A stretch of 64,000 nucleotides of DNA from Diaminobutyricimonas aerilata (GTDB taxonomy: Bacteria; Actinomycetota; Actinomycetes; Actinomycetales; Microbacteriaceae): NCBI RefSeq assembly GCF_002797715.1, contig NZ_PGFF01000001.1, forward strand, positions 2,503,304 to 2,567,303, given 5' to 3'. Under the pieces are notes generated by a model. It was not told where the DNA came from. It did no database searches and saw only the letters and a list, made by a program, of their open reading frames with translations. Shown here piece by piece: positions 49,901 through 58,453 of this stretch. Numbering within the stretch: position 1 is the stretch's first letter; the number at the start of each line of letters is the position of its first letter. A program made the translations under genes and the position numbers.

Positions 49901-50485
49901 ATGACCGACGCGGTGGCGAACGCCAAACGCGCTCTCCGCGCAGAGCTGCGCGAACGGCGACGCACGATGACGGAGCCGGAGCGCGAAGCCGCGTCGAGCC
50001 GGCTGACGCAGCACCTGGTGGACCTCGCGAGCGACCTCGGCGTGCGCAGGATCGCCGCCTACCTCTCCCGCCCCGACGAGCCGGACGTCCGTCCGTTCGT
50101 CGACTGGGCGTGGCGGCAGGACATCGAGGTGCTGTTGCCCGTCTCGCGGAACGACGGGCTGCTCGACTGGGCACCGTACGACGCCGGCGCGGAGGAGGCG
50201 GATCACCTCGGCATGCCGACGCCGACGAGCGAGCTGCTGAGCCCCCTCGCGATCAACGAGGTCGACCTCATCGTCGTGCCGGCGGCCTCGGTCGACCGCA
50301 CGGGCATGCGGATGGGCTGGGGCCGCGGATACTTCGACAAGACCCTCGGATCCATGGAGAAGTGTCCGCCGGTTTATGCTGTTCTCTTCGACAGCGAGGT
50401 CGTCGACGAGGTGCCTCGCGAGCGGCATGACCGCCCCGTCGACGGCGTCGTCACCCCATCCGGCATCACTCATTTCTCGAGGTAA
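49901..50485 (+). CDS. 5-formyltetrahydrofolate cyclo-ligase
   Basis: 194 residues. KRALRAELRERRRTM at the start, then IAAYLSRPDEPDVRPFVDWA, EVDLIVVPAASVDRTGMRMGWGRGYFDKTL with the GRGGGYYD-like ATP/substrate motif (GWGRGYFDK), and the end VDGVVTPSGI. It converts 5-formyl-THF to 5,10-methenyl-THF with ATP in the cytoplasm. Often located next to galU in actinobacteria. The downstream FmdB gene starts 3 nt after its stop. Confidence 0.94.
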   Translation: MTDAVANAKRALRAELRERRRTMTEPEREAASSRLTQHLVDLASDLGVRRIAAYLSRPDEPDVRPFVDWAWRQDIEVLLPVSRNDGLLDWAPYDAGAEEADHLGMPTPTSELLSPLAINEVDLIVVPAASVDRTGMRMGWGRGYFDKTLGSMEKCPPVYAVLFDSEVVDEVPRERHDRPVDGVVTPSGITHFSR

Positions 50486-50488
50486 TCG

Positions 50489-50812
50489 TTGCCCACCTAT
50501 TCCTACCGCTGCACCGAGTGCGGCACCGCGTTCGACATCCAGCAGGCGTTCACCGACGACGCACTTACCGAGTGCCCCACCTGCGGCGGCAAGCTCCGCA
50601 AGCTGTTCAGCGCCGTCGGGGTGACCTTCAACGGGTCGGGGTTCTACCGCACCGACAGCCGCGCCAAGCCGTCGTCGTCGTCGTCGTCGTCGGAGTCGAA
50701 GGGTTCGTCGTCGTCGTCTTCGGGGTCTTCATCGTCCGGCTCGAGCTCCTCCGGTTCCTCCTCGTCGGGGTCGTCAGGGTCGTCAGGGTCGTCAGGGTCG
50801 AGCGCCGCCTAG
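50489..50812 (+). CDS. FmdB-family zinc-ribbon protein with Ser/Gly-repeat tail
   Basis: 107 residues from a TTG start. MPTYSYRCTECGTAFDIQQAFTDDALTECPTCGGKLRKLFSAVGVTFNGSGFYRTD is the FmdB zinc ribbon (CxxC at 8-11 and 29-32). After residue 60 the protein is almost only Ser and Gly (50670-50810), encoded by TCG and GGGTCG microsatellites, unusual in length. A DNA- or protein-binding role is likely; function is unknown. It sits between the folate cyclo-ligase and mscL as in many actinobacteria. Confidence 0.9.
   Translation: MPTYSYRCTECGTAFDIQQAFTDDALTECPTCGGKLRKLFSAVGVTFNGSGFYRTDSRAKPSSSSSSSESKGSSSSSSGSSSSGSSSSGSSSSGSSGSSGSSGSSAA
50671..50692 (+). repeat. GTC trinucleotide microsatellite in the FmdB gene
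   Basis: Seven GTC units in a row followed by related GTCG-rich units up to 50810. Slippage in steps of 3 would lengthen or shorten the Ser/Gly tail without a frameshift. Confidence 0.7.
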
Positions 50813-50879
50813 TCGCGGGCGGGATGACGGCGGCCCTTCGCTAGGCTGCCGGGCGACCGCATCCGTGAAAGGTGTCGCC

Positions 50880-51341
50880 ATGCTCAAGGGTTTCAAGGAG
50901 TTCCTGCTGCGCGGGAACGTCGTCGACCTCGCCGTCGCCGTCGTGATCGGAACGGCGTTCACGGCGATCGTGACCTCGCTCGTCACGAATGTGTTCAACC
51001 CCGCGATCGGCGCGCTCTTCAACGCGAGCACCCTCGACGACGCGCTCATCGTCACGATCCCGTCGTTCACCGGGGACGGCGCGGACCTGCGTTTCGGCGC
51101 CGTGCTCGGCGCCCTGCTGCAGTTCCTCATCGTCGCCGCGGTCGTGTACTTCGTGCTCGTGATGCCGATCAACCACCTCAAGCGGGTGGCGTTCGCCAAG
51201 AAGGAGCAGGGCGAGAAGCCCGTCGCCGCCGACACTCCCCCGACGGAGCTCGAACTGCTCAAGGACATCCGCGACCTCATCGCGAAGGGCCAGACCGCCG
51301 AGGGACTCGGCGCGGGTCACGACGGCAAGCACACCGCCTGA
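50880..51341 (+). CDS. mscL: large-conductance mechanosensitive channel
   Basis: 153 residues. MLKGFKEFLLRGNVVDLAVAVVIGTAFTAIVTSLVTNVFNPAIGALF is the MscL N-terminal helix and TM1 with the gate GxxxxxxxA/V pattern. TM2 is FGAVLGALLQFLIVAAVVYFVLVMPINHL, and the C-terminal helix ELELLKDIRDLIAKG forms the cytoplasmic bundle. It opens at high membrane tension to release solutes in hypo-osmotic shock. ATG 50880 follows AAAGG; a GTG 15 nt earlier is less likely. Confidence 0.96.
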   Translation: MLKGFKEFLLRGNVVDLAVAVVIGTAFTAIVTSLVTNVFNPAIGALFNASTLDDALIVTIPSFTGDGADLRFGAVLGALLQFLIVAAVVYFVLVMPINHLKRVAFAKKEQGEKPVAADTPPTELELLKDIRDLIAKGQTAEGLGAGHDGKHTA

Positions 51342-51511
51342 CGCCGGGACCCAGTCCGCCCGCGTCCCTCGACGCCACCCGGCGCGTCTCACGCCGTCGC
51401 GCTACACCTTCGCGCTTGCGCGGCTGAAAGTTCTGCCGCGCGAACGACAAGCTGTCGCGCGACGCGATCCGTGACCGGCGCTGACGCGGCCGGCCTGGCC
51501 GCGGACGCGGG

Positions 51512-51718
51512 TCAGTAGTGCGGCGGCTTCTCGGCGCGCAGCCGGGAGTCGTTCTCGGTGCTCGAGTGGCGCGGCGGTTCCGGTGCGGGCGCCGGGTCGG
51601 AGCCGGGGGGCGGGTCCGTCGTGACCCGACGGCGCCCGCGTCGTCCGCGGTGCCGCGCCTCCGCCGACGGTTCGGGAAACCCTGCCCCAGATCCCGACTC
51701 GCGAGGCGACTCAGGCAT
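51512..51718 (-). CDS. small Pro-rich hypothetical protein (68 aa), doubtful
   Basis: Not recognised. MPESPRESGSGAGFPEPSAEARHRGRRGRRRVTTDPPPG in outline, low-complexity, Pro/Arg-rich and predicted disordered. Its ATG overlaps the end of the large helicase-like gene by 8 bp, which suggests coupling, but there is no Shine-Dalgarno and the composition is what a random GC-rich frame might give. The region 51342-51511 upstream of mscL's end holds no other candidate. Confidence 0.4.
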   Translation of the reverse strand: MPESPRESGSGAGFPEPSAEARHRGRRGRRRVTTDPPPGSDPAPAPEPPRHSSTENDSRLRAEKPPHY

Positions 51719-54700
51719 CGGCGGTGCGGATGACGGGGATCTCCTCCGTCACCGGCCCCGTGGGCACTCCGAGCAGCACGCAGATGCGGTCAGCGACCGC
51801 GTCGGGCTCGCTGAAGAGTTCGAACGCGTGCACGCGGACGTAGTGCCATCCGAGCCGGCGCAGGATCTCGGGACGCAGCCGCAGCGACTCCCGCAGCGAC
51901 GAACCGAGCAGCGCCGCATCCGTGTCGACGGTGACGCACACACCGCCGTGGGCGGCGACGAGGCCGAGCTTGCCGCGGTGCCCGAGCACCGAGTGCACGC
52001 CGCGCGCCTCGAGGCGACGGGCCAGGTCGACGAGCATCGGATCGCTGTCGTCGGGCAGGTGCTCGATCGCATCGCGGGCCGACACCTCGCGCAGGATCTG
52101 CGCGAGGGCGACGGCGCCGTGCTGCATGCGGTCCTCGTCGAGGTCGTCGGCGACGAAGCACGACACGACCGTGAGGGCGCGCCGGGCGCGGGTCATCGCC
52201 ACGGCGAGCAGCCGCTCTCCCCCGGGCTCGCCGAGTGCGCCGAAGTTCGACAGCACACGACCGTGCGGGGTGCGGCCGAAGCCGATGGAGAAGATGACAC
52301 GGTCGCGGCTCTCCGCCACGGCCTGCTCCACCGTCAGGACGGTGAACGGTTCCGCGCGGTCGGCGACGACGAACTCGGTGAGGTCGGCGCGGCCGGCCAC
52401 GGCGTTGAGCACCGCCTGCTGCACCCGCACGGCGTGCTTCGCGCTCGCGGTGATGACCATGAGCGACTCGCGCGGTCGCTTCGCGGCGTGATCGAGCACG
52501 AGCTCCACCACGCGGGCGACCTCGGCGTCGACGCTCTCGACGGCGCCGGTCTCCTCGTCGGGGAGTCCGCTGCCCTCGCGGATGTGCTCGATCGCGAGGC
52601 TGCCGTGACCGAGGAAGCTGCCCGCCCACGGGAACGACTCGATGCGTCCGCCGTAGAAGCGGCGGTTGACGAGCTCGGCGAGGTCCTCGCCCCCGGCGCG
52701 GTAGCTGCGCGTGAGCGAGAGGGTCGGCAGCAGCGAGCCGAGACGCGCGAGCGCCGAGTCGGCGTGCAGCTGCTCGATGTCCTCGCCCTCGCGGTGGGCG
52801 GAGTTCGTGGGCCGGTCGTCGCGTTCGGCCACCGGGATGGCGGTCTCGAACGCGGCCGGGGTCTGCGTCACCGGGTCTCCGAACGCCACGATCTGCTTGC
52901 CGCGACGGATGGCGCCGACGTTCTCGGCGAGGGTCGTCGCCCCCGCGTCGACGAGCACGACCGCGTCGAACGGCATGGTGTCGGTGATCGTGTGCACCTC
53001 GTACGGCGACGAGATCCACACCGGCGCGATCGCCCGCGACAGGTGCGGAGCGGTCGTCTGCAGTTCGTACGCCGTGACGCTGGGGTGTCGCAGCAGCTTC
53101 TTGAGCCCGTCCGCCTCATCCGGCCAGTCGACGAGTCCGATCTTCCAGTTCTCCGCGAGCTGCCAGCCGAGCAGACCCGCGCTGCCGGCCACGTGCGCCT
53201 CGTCGACGAGACGGAAGTCCGCCTCGAGCCGGTCGAGCACGCTCGTGTCGGCGCCGAGCAGCGCGCGCTCCTGCTCGAGCAGCGACTCGAGCGACGAGGT
53301 CCACCAGGCGAGTTCGAGTTCCGCCTCGACCTGGTCCTCGGGAACGTGTCGCACGGCGAGGTCGGCGATGAGCGGATCGAGCTGCAGCCCGCGCAGGCGC
53401 GTCATGAGCTGCGTGCGCTCCTGCAGGTTGTGCAGAACGTCCGACGGCTCCGCGAGGGCGCCGACGAGTCGGGTGAGGTCGTCGAGCGGCAGCTGCCCGA
53501 GGGCGTTCTCCCGGCCGGTGCGACCGAGCGGGCCGTCGAGGGACGCGAGATCCTGCGCCACCTGCTGGTAGGCGACCTGCACATCCGCGATGCCGACCGG
53601 CACCTCCGGCACCGCACCGGCGGTCGCGTAGCGCTGCCACAGGATGCGCTGCTGCTGGATCCTGGTGAGCGCACCGTGCAGATCGCTGACGTGCACACCC
53701 GGGCGCACGTATTCGCGGGCGAGCTTCTTGAGCCGGCGGCGGTTGCCCGTCGACATCTCCGGCGCGTCGCGCCGCGATGCCGTGGCGGAGATGAGTTCGC
53801 TGAGGGAGCGGTCGAACACCATCGGCTGGAACCGGTCGAGCGTCTCGCGCAGGTCGGTGAGCAGCCGCAGGTAGATGCCGAGTTCGGCGATCGTCGTGAA
53901 GGGCCGCAGCGCGGTGCCCTCGATGAGGTGGTTCGCGCGCACGAGCAGGCGCGGCAGTGCCTCGTCCGCGAGGCGCTGCGCGAGCGAGTGGGCGTGACCC
54001 GCCTCCTCGCCGGTCGCGAAGACGGCGCCGTACCAGGCGGAGTCGCCGGGCCCGTACTTGAATTCGCCGAGGCGCGCGGCCGCCACCATCGCCTCCGCGG
54101 CGTCGTGACGGTCGTCGGCGAGCCGCTCGATCGCTTCGCGCGAGAGTCGCGCCGTCGTCGCCGGAGGGGTCGGCAGCAGCGCGAGCCGGCTCAGTTCGGT
54201 GACGCAGTCGAGCACGCTGACCCCGAGCGCCGGGTCGGCCTTGGTGAGCGCGCCGCGGTAGTCGAGCAGCACGCGGCGCAGCCGCACGAGCGCGTCATCG
54301 ACCTCGGCGAGTTGCGGCTTCGCGGCCTTCTCGGCCCGCGAGATCGAGCGGATGACGTCGCGACGCAGCGTGCCGGGGGCGACAGCGAGGCCGGCGAGCC
54401 CGATGTCGGCGAAACGCTGCGCGATGCCGTCGAGGGTCGCGCGGCGCGGACTCACGACGAGCACGCGCTTGTTCTGCGCCACGAGCGTGCCGAGGGCGTT
54501 GACGATCGTCTGGGTGCCGCCGGTGCCCGGGAGCGTCTTCACGACGACGGAGTTGCCCGCGGCGATCTGCGCGATGACGTTCTCCTGCTCGGCGTCGGCG
54601 TCGAGTAGCAGGATGTCGGTGGTCGGCTCCCGGTGGTCGGGGTGGGCGGGTTCGACGGGGCGGTACCCCTCCTCCACCTCCCACTTGGCGCTCGCGTTGC

Positions 54701-55427
54701 CGGCGAGGGCGTCGAGCACCGGATGCGCGAGGTCGGCGGCGTCGGCGCGCATGGCCCCGGCGACATCGACGAACGAGGAGACCACGAGTCGCGGGAAGAC
54801 GCGGATGTCGTCGAGGTGCCCGGTGAGGCCGCGCAAGCGGTCGATGACCGCGTTGGGCTTGAAGGAGCCCTCCTGGGTGGTGAGGGCGACGAAGGCGTCG
54901 GCGTCGAGCACGATGCCGAACTGGCTGCTCAGGGCGCGGGCGAGTTCGGGGTTGAGGCGCGCGGTGCCGCGCAGTTTGAGTTCGAAGTCGCGGCCGTGGC
55001 GCCGGATGCCGAGCGGGCGCAGCAGGATCGGCGCGCGGTACTCGGTGCCGTCGTGCGACCACTCGACGATGCCGATGGCGAGGTGCACGGCGTCGAGTCC
55101 GCGGGCCGTCGACAGTTCGACGCCTTTCGACGCGATCGCCCCGGCGGCGAGCTTCGCCTGGCGCAAGGCGAGTTCGTCGCGGATGAGACTCGACAGCATC
55201 GTCGTCTTGCCGGTGATGAACTGGGCGAGCCCGCCGGGGTGCGTGGTCGAGAGCTCGATGCGGGAGCGCGGCACGTCGTGGAAGTGCAGCAGCGGGGAGG
55301 TGCCGCCGATCGCGGCGAGCTGTTCACGCCAGCGTCGCCAGACGGGCTCGGCCGCGTTCCCCGTGGTCAGCGTGGGATCACCGAGGCTGATCGCGTGGGG
55401 AGCGGTCACCTGCTTCTGCACGTGCAT
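51711..55427 (-). CDS. very large SF1-helicase-like protein with degenerate ATPase motifs and C-terminal nuclease-like domain
   Basis: 1238 residues, ATG 55427 with GGAGGAGACG. The N-terminal part (about 20-250) resembles the DUF4011 segment of large AAA helicases. The helicase core should have GPPGTGKSQT, but reads TLPGTGGTQT (about 298-307): the Walker A Lys is Gly. Walker B reads VVLVDAGA (about 822) with no Asp-Glu pair. Motif V is LTVEQAVAESRD without the usual Gln-Gly, while motif VI keeps VAMTRARRAL. The last 100 residues (LEARGVHSVLGHRGKLGLVAAHGGVCVTVDTDAAL...) look like a PD-(D/E)xK or Vsr/DUF559-like nuclease with altered catalytic residues. It is probably a non-enzymatic scaffold. 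Function unknown. Confidence 0.75.
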   Translation of the reverse strand: MHVQKQVTAPHAISLGDPTLTTGNAAEPVWRRWREQLAAIGGTSPLLHFHDVPRSRIELSTTHPGGLAQFITGKTTMLSSLIRDELALRQAKLAAGAIASKGVELSTARGLDAVHLAIGIVEWSHDGTEYRAPILLRPLGIRRHGRDFELKLRGTARLNPELARALSSQFGIVLDADAFVALTTQEGSFKPNAVIDRLRGLTGHLDDIRVFPRLVVSSFVDVAGAMRADAADLAHPVLDALAGNASAKWEVEEGYRPVEPAHPDHREPTTDILLLDADAEQENVIAQIAAGNSVVVKTLPGTGGTQTIVNALGTLVAQNKRVLVVSPRRATLDGIAQRFADIGLAGLAVAPGTLRRDVIRSISRAEKAAKPQLAEVDDALVRLRRVLLDYRGALTKADPALGVSVLDCVTELSRLALLPTPPATTARLSREAIERLADDRHDAAEAMVAAARLGEFKYGPGDSAWYGAVFATGEEAGHAHSLAQRLADEALPRLLVRANHLIEGTALRPFTTIAELGIYLRLLTDLRETLDRFQPMVFDRSLSELISATASRRDAPEMSTGNRRRLKKLAREYVRPGVHVSDLHGALTRIQQQRILWQRYATAGAVPEVPVGIADVQVAYQQVAQDLASLDGPLGRTGRENALGQLPLDDLTRLVGALAEPSDVLHNLQERTQLMTRLRGLQLDPLIADLAVRHVPEDQVEAELELAWWTSSLESLLEQERALLGADTSVLDRLEADFRLVDEAHVAGSAGLLGWQLAENWKIGLVDWPDEADGLKKLLRHPSVTAYELQTTAPHLSRAIAPVWISSPYEVHTITDTMPFDAVVLVDAGATTLAENVGAIRRGKQIVAFGDPVTQTPAAFETAIPVAERDDRPTNSAHREGEDIEQLHADSALARLGSLLPTLSLTRSYRAGGEDLAELVNRRFYGGRIESFPWAGSFLGHGSLAIEHIREGSGLPDEETGAVESVDAEVARVVELVLDHAAKRPRESLMVITASAKHAVRVQQAVLNAVAGRADLTEFVVADRAEPFTVLTVEQAVAESRDRVIFSIGFGRTPHGRVLSNFGALGEPGGERLLAVAMTRARRALTVVSCFVADDLDEDRMQHGAVALAQILREVSARDAIEHLPDDSDPMLVDLARRLEARGVHSVLGHRGKLGLVAAHGGVCVTVDTDAALLGSSLRESLRLRPEILRRLGWHYVRVHAFELFSEPDAVADRICVLLGVPTGPVTEEIPVIRTADA

Positions 55428-55527
55428 CGTCTCCTCCTCGAGGTCGTCCAAGTTCCGTTCGGCGCGCCACACGTGGGCCACCTTAAGCCCGGATCCGCGT
55501 GAATCCGTGGAGGATACGCGGGGTTTG

Positions 55528-55533
55528 TACGAT
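55528..55533 (+). promoter_or_regulatory. -10 box, leaderless promoter of the coiled-coil protein
   Basis: TACGAT, 6 nt, ATG (55540). Confidence 0.6.
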
Positions 55534-55539
55534 CGGCGC

Positions 55540-56796
55540 ATGGACTCGGAGCTCGCTCGAGCCGTCGCGGTGGCCGTCGTGACGGTGCTCGCCGTGGTCG
55601 GCGTGGGAACGATCGCGGGCATGGTCGCCCTGTCGCGCCGGCGGCGGCGCGACGACGCCGCGTCCCGGGAGGGGTTGCGGCGGCTCGAGACGGAGGCCGG
55701 CGTGGCGCTCGTGCGGCTCGACGACGCGGTGGCGGAGGCGGAGGCCGAGCTCGGCTTCGCGGTCGCCCAGTTCGGCGAGGAACGCACCCGCGGATTCGCC
55801 TCCGCGCTCGAGGAGGCGCGCGTCGTGCTGCGCGACGCCTTCGCGCTGCGCCAGCGGCTCGACGACGCCGAACCCGACTCGGATCGGGAGCGGGCCAGCT
55901 GGTCGCGTCGCATCGCCTCGCGCTGCGACGAGGCCCGCACCGCACTCGAGGAACAGTCCCGCGGCTTCACCCGCTTGCGCAGCGCGGAGGCCGATGCGCC
56001 CGCGCGGCTCGAGCGCATCCGCCGGTCCCTCGAGGCGGTCGAGCGGCGCGCCGAGGCGCACCCGCGACTGCTGCACGACCTCGCGCAGCGCTACGGCACC
56101 GACGCGACCGCCTCCCTCGTCATCGCCGCCGACGAGGTGCGGCGCGCTGTCGCCGACGCGTCCGCGGTGGCGGACGACGCCGAGGCGGGACTCGACGGTC
56201 CGGTCACCGCGGTGACGGATCGGATCGCCGAGTCGGAGGCCCTCGCCCGACGCGCCACCGACGCGGCCGACCGAGTGGACGGACTCGCCGCCGCGCTCGA
56301 CGCGGCGGCCGTGCGTCGGGAGGAGGTGGAGCGGCGCACGGAAGCGGACCTCGAGGAGGCCCGCCGCGCTCGGGACCACGCCCCCGACGCCGAGACGGCG
56401 GGCGCCATCAACGACGCGATCGCCGATGTCGAAGACGCGCTGCGGGCGGGCGGCGCGGATCCGATCGCCGCGACCGACCATCTCGCCGACGTGGTCGCCG
56501 ATCTCGATCACGCGCTCGCCTCCGCACGCTCCCAGGCGCAGCGACTCGAGCATGCGCGGGCGGCGCTCGACACGACCGTGCGCACGACCCGCGACGCGAT
56601 CGCGGGTGTGCGCGCTCTCGTCGAGAGCGCACGCGGGCAGGTGGGCCCGGATGCGCGCACGCGGCTCGCCGAGGCGGAACGCGAACTCGAGGTGGCGGAG
56701 CGCACGCCGGATCCGGTCGAGGCGCTCGACATCGCCCGCCGGGCGGCGACGCACGCTCGGGACGCGGATGCGCTCGCGCGTTACCGCATGCAGTGA
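55540..56796 (+). CDS. membrane-anchored coiled-coil protein
   Basis: 418 residues. One N-terminal membrane helix (about 6-30, AVAVAVVTVLAVVGVGTIAGMVAL) is followed by RRRRR and then nearly continuous charged helices to the end, heptad-like, rich in Ala, Glu, Arg and Asp. Similar regions follow the TPM domain in actinobacterial TPM proteins, but that domain is absent here. It probably faces the cytoplasm and could be a structural or scaffolding protein. The coding strand is divergent from the helicase-like gene and converges on the small gene at 56801 (4 bp apart). Confidence 0.75.
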   Translation: MDSELARAVAVAVVTVLAVVGVGTIAGMVALSRRRRRDDAASREGLRRLETEAGVALVRLDDAVAEAEAELGFAVAQFGEERTRGFASALEEARVVLRDAFALRQRLDDAEPDSDRERASWSRRIASRCDEARTALEEQSRGFTRLRSAEADAPARLERIRRSLEAVERRAEAHPRLLHDLAQRYGTDATASLVIAADEVRRAVADASAVADDAEAGLDGPVTAVTDRIAESEALARRATDAADRVDGLAAALDAAAVRREEVERRTEADLEEARRARDHAPDAETAGAINDAIADVEDALRAGGADPIAATDHLADVVADLDHALASARSQAQRLEHARAALDTTVRTTRDAIAGVRALVESARGQVGPDARTRLAEAERELEVAERTPDPVEALDIARRAATHARDADALARYRMQ

Positions 56797-56800
56797 GCGG

Positions 56801-57133
56801 TCAGTAGTCGTAGTCCTCGGCGAGCACCGGGGTCACCGCTGCAGCAGCGCGGGGGCGCGGCACGGAGAGTTCCTTGACCCGCCGTTCCATGTACTGCGCG
56901 GTGTCGTCGTCGCGCGGATCGGGCGCCTCGGCGGCCTCCCCGACGGCCACGAGCTCGCTCGCCGGCCCGAGCAGCAGGTTCGCGTCGCTCGGCGAACCGT
57001 CCTCGAGCATGACCGGGATGCGGACGTTGTCGGCCTGGCCGTTCCGGGCGAGCGCCGCCGCGTAGTCGATGACGTCATCGGCCAGTCGGTCGCCGGTGAG
57101 CACGGACCCGCTGGAGTAGTACACGCGCTTCAT
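56801..57133 (-). CDS. small protein, KRVYYSSGSVLTGD family (110 aa)
   Basis: Not a known family. MKRVYYSSGSVLTGDRLADDVIDYAAALARNGQADNVRIPVMLEDGSPSDANLLLGPASELV is a compact alpha/beta unit, clearly homologous to the 112-residue protein at 61577-61915 (RRIYYANGSVLTDD...ADVVQVPI...FLIGPASQI). The C terminus is variable. It may be a family-specific stress or surface-related protein. CAGGGT lies 6 nt upstream of the ATG. Confidence 0.75.
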   Translation of the reverse strand: MKRVYYSSGSVLTGDRLADDVIDYAAALARNGQADNVRIPVMLEDGSPSDANLLLGPASELVAVGEAAEAPDPRDDDTAQYMERRVKELSVPRPRAAAAVTPVLAEDYDY

Positions 57134-57209
57134 GTCTTCACCCTGCCCCGCCGTCGATGAGACGCGCGAGTCGTGTCCAGGTTTCTCACATGCTGCGGTC
57201 ATCCGCCGC

Positions 57210-57977
57210 TCATGTGCGACGCGCGTCCACCGCGGCGGAGACGCCCCGCACCGCCGACCGGGGCAGGTGGCGGGCGAGCCAGGTCAGGGCGCGGTAGCGG
57301 GCCGTCGGGATGGAGAGCACACGCCCTCGGTCGACGTCGCGCAGGCACGCGGCGACGAGCGCGTCAGCGTCGAGCCACAACCACCTCGGGATCGCCTCGA
57401 CACCGATCTGCGCCCGCTCGTGGAATTCGGTGCGCACCCATCCGGGACACAGGGCCGTCGCGGTGACGCCGGTGCCGCGGAGTTCGACGGCGAGGGATTC
57501 GGTGAACGAGGTGACCCACGCTTTGATGGCGGAGTACGCGCCGAGGCTCACGAACCCGGCGACGCTCGACACGTTGACGATGGCACCGCCGCCGCGACCG
57601 CGCATGGCGCGCGCCGCCGCACCGCTCAGCACGAGCACCGCCCGCGCCATGACGTCGAGCGCGCGGTCGTGGGCGGCGACGTCGTCCGAGACGAGCGGGG
57701 TGTGGATGCCGTAGCCGGCGTTGTTGATGAGGACGTCTACCGGGCGGTCCGGGTCGGAGAGTCGCTGCGCGACGCGGTCGACGTCCTCCCGCACCGCGAG
57801 GTCGGCGACGAGCACCTCCGTCTGTCGCCCGAATCGCACCCGCAGCTCGTCGGCCACCCGTTCCAGTCGGGCGGCGTCCCGCGCGACGAGCACGATGTCG
57901 TGGCCGCGGGCGGCGAAGGCTCGGGCGAACGCGGCGCCGATCCCGGCGGTCCCCCCGGTGACGAGTGCGGTCGGCAT
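57210..57977 (-). CDS. short-chain dehydrogenase/reductase
   Basis: 255 residues. TALVTGGTAGIGAAFARAFAARG is the Gly-rich TGxxxGIG nucleotide site, NNAGYGIHTPL the NNAG motif, and SSVAGFVSLGAYSAIKAWV the catalytic Ser...Tyr-x3-Lys. The GXXGXG plus basic residue RDAARL suggests NADP preference. Substrate unknown. TACCCT lies 7 nt upstream of ATG 57977. Confidence 0.9.
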   Translation of the reverse strand: MPTALVTGGTAGIGAAFARAFAARGHDIVLVARDAARLERVADELRVRFGRQTEVLVADLAVREDVDRVAQRLSDPDRPVDVLINNAGYGIHTPLVSDDVAAHDRALDVMARAVLVLSGAAARAMRGRGGGAIVNVSSVAGFVSLGAYSAIKAWVTSFTESLAVELRGTGVTATALCPGWVRTEFHERAQIGVEAIPRWLWLDADALVAACLRDVDRGRVLSIPTARYRALTWLARHLPRSAVRGVSAAVDARRT

Positions 57978-57984
57978 GCGGCTC

Positions 57985-57990
57985 AGGGTA
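57985..57990 (-). promoter_or_regulatory. -10 box, leaderless promoter of SDR gene
   Basis: TACCCT, 7 nt, ATG (57977). Confidence 0.5.
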
Positions 57991-58093
57991 TCGCCGGGCG
58001 CCGGCGCCCGGCCCGTCCGTGGACTCGGCCTGCGCCGCGTGCGGACGCGGCGGGGGTGGCGGATGCGGCGACGGTGCGGATGCCGCCCTGGGT

Positions 58094-58327
58094 GTCGGAA
58101 ATTCAGGAGTCGCGCACTTCCGGCGTGCCCGACGGCGTGCCGAGCCGTGTCGGGAATTCAGGAGATCGGCGGCGTCGAAGCCTCCGCGTCCACGGGATTC
58201 CCAGGGCTCTCACCCCGCGGCCACTCGGCTGTTCCTGAATTCCCGACGCCACCGCGCCTGCGGGGCGGGGCATGACTCCTGAATTTCCGACGTGCGTGCG
58301 TCGGCACGCCCCTCCTGAATTCTCGAC
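58094..58327. repeat. cluster of five 16-bp repeats (GTCGGGAATTCAGGAG)
   Basis: In the 476-bp gap between the divergent SDR genes, copies lie at 58094-58109 and 58149-58164 (GTCGGRAATTCAGGAG) and, inverted, at 58232-58247, 58276-58291 and 58312-58327 (YTCCTGAATTYYCGAC). All contain an AATTC-centred core; copies 2 and 3 are perfect complements over 15 bp. Start-to-start distances are 55, 83, 44 and 36 bp. No gene is visible in this gap. Confidence 0.85.
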
Positions 58328-58453
58328 ACGACGGCGACGCGGCCCGGGAGCGGCATGCGGCAGGTGGGTATTCGCTGTGCCGGACGGCGGGGACGCCGCA
58401 CCTACCAGGAGCGCGACCTAGCGTCCCTGCAGGAGCAGCGGAGGGAACATGCC

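Noticed and set aside
50671-50810. Trinucleotide tract as a phase-variation switch
   Set aside because: All units are multiples of three in frame, so slippage cannot turn the gene off.
58094-58327. Repeat cluster as a CRISPR array
   Set aside because: The units are only 16 bp, in both orientations and irregularly spaced, and no cas gene is present.
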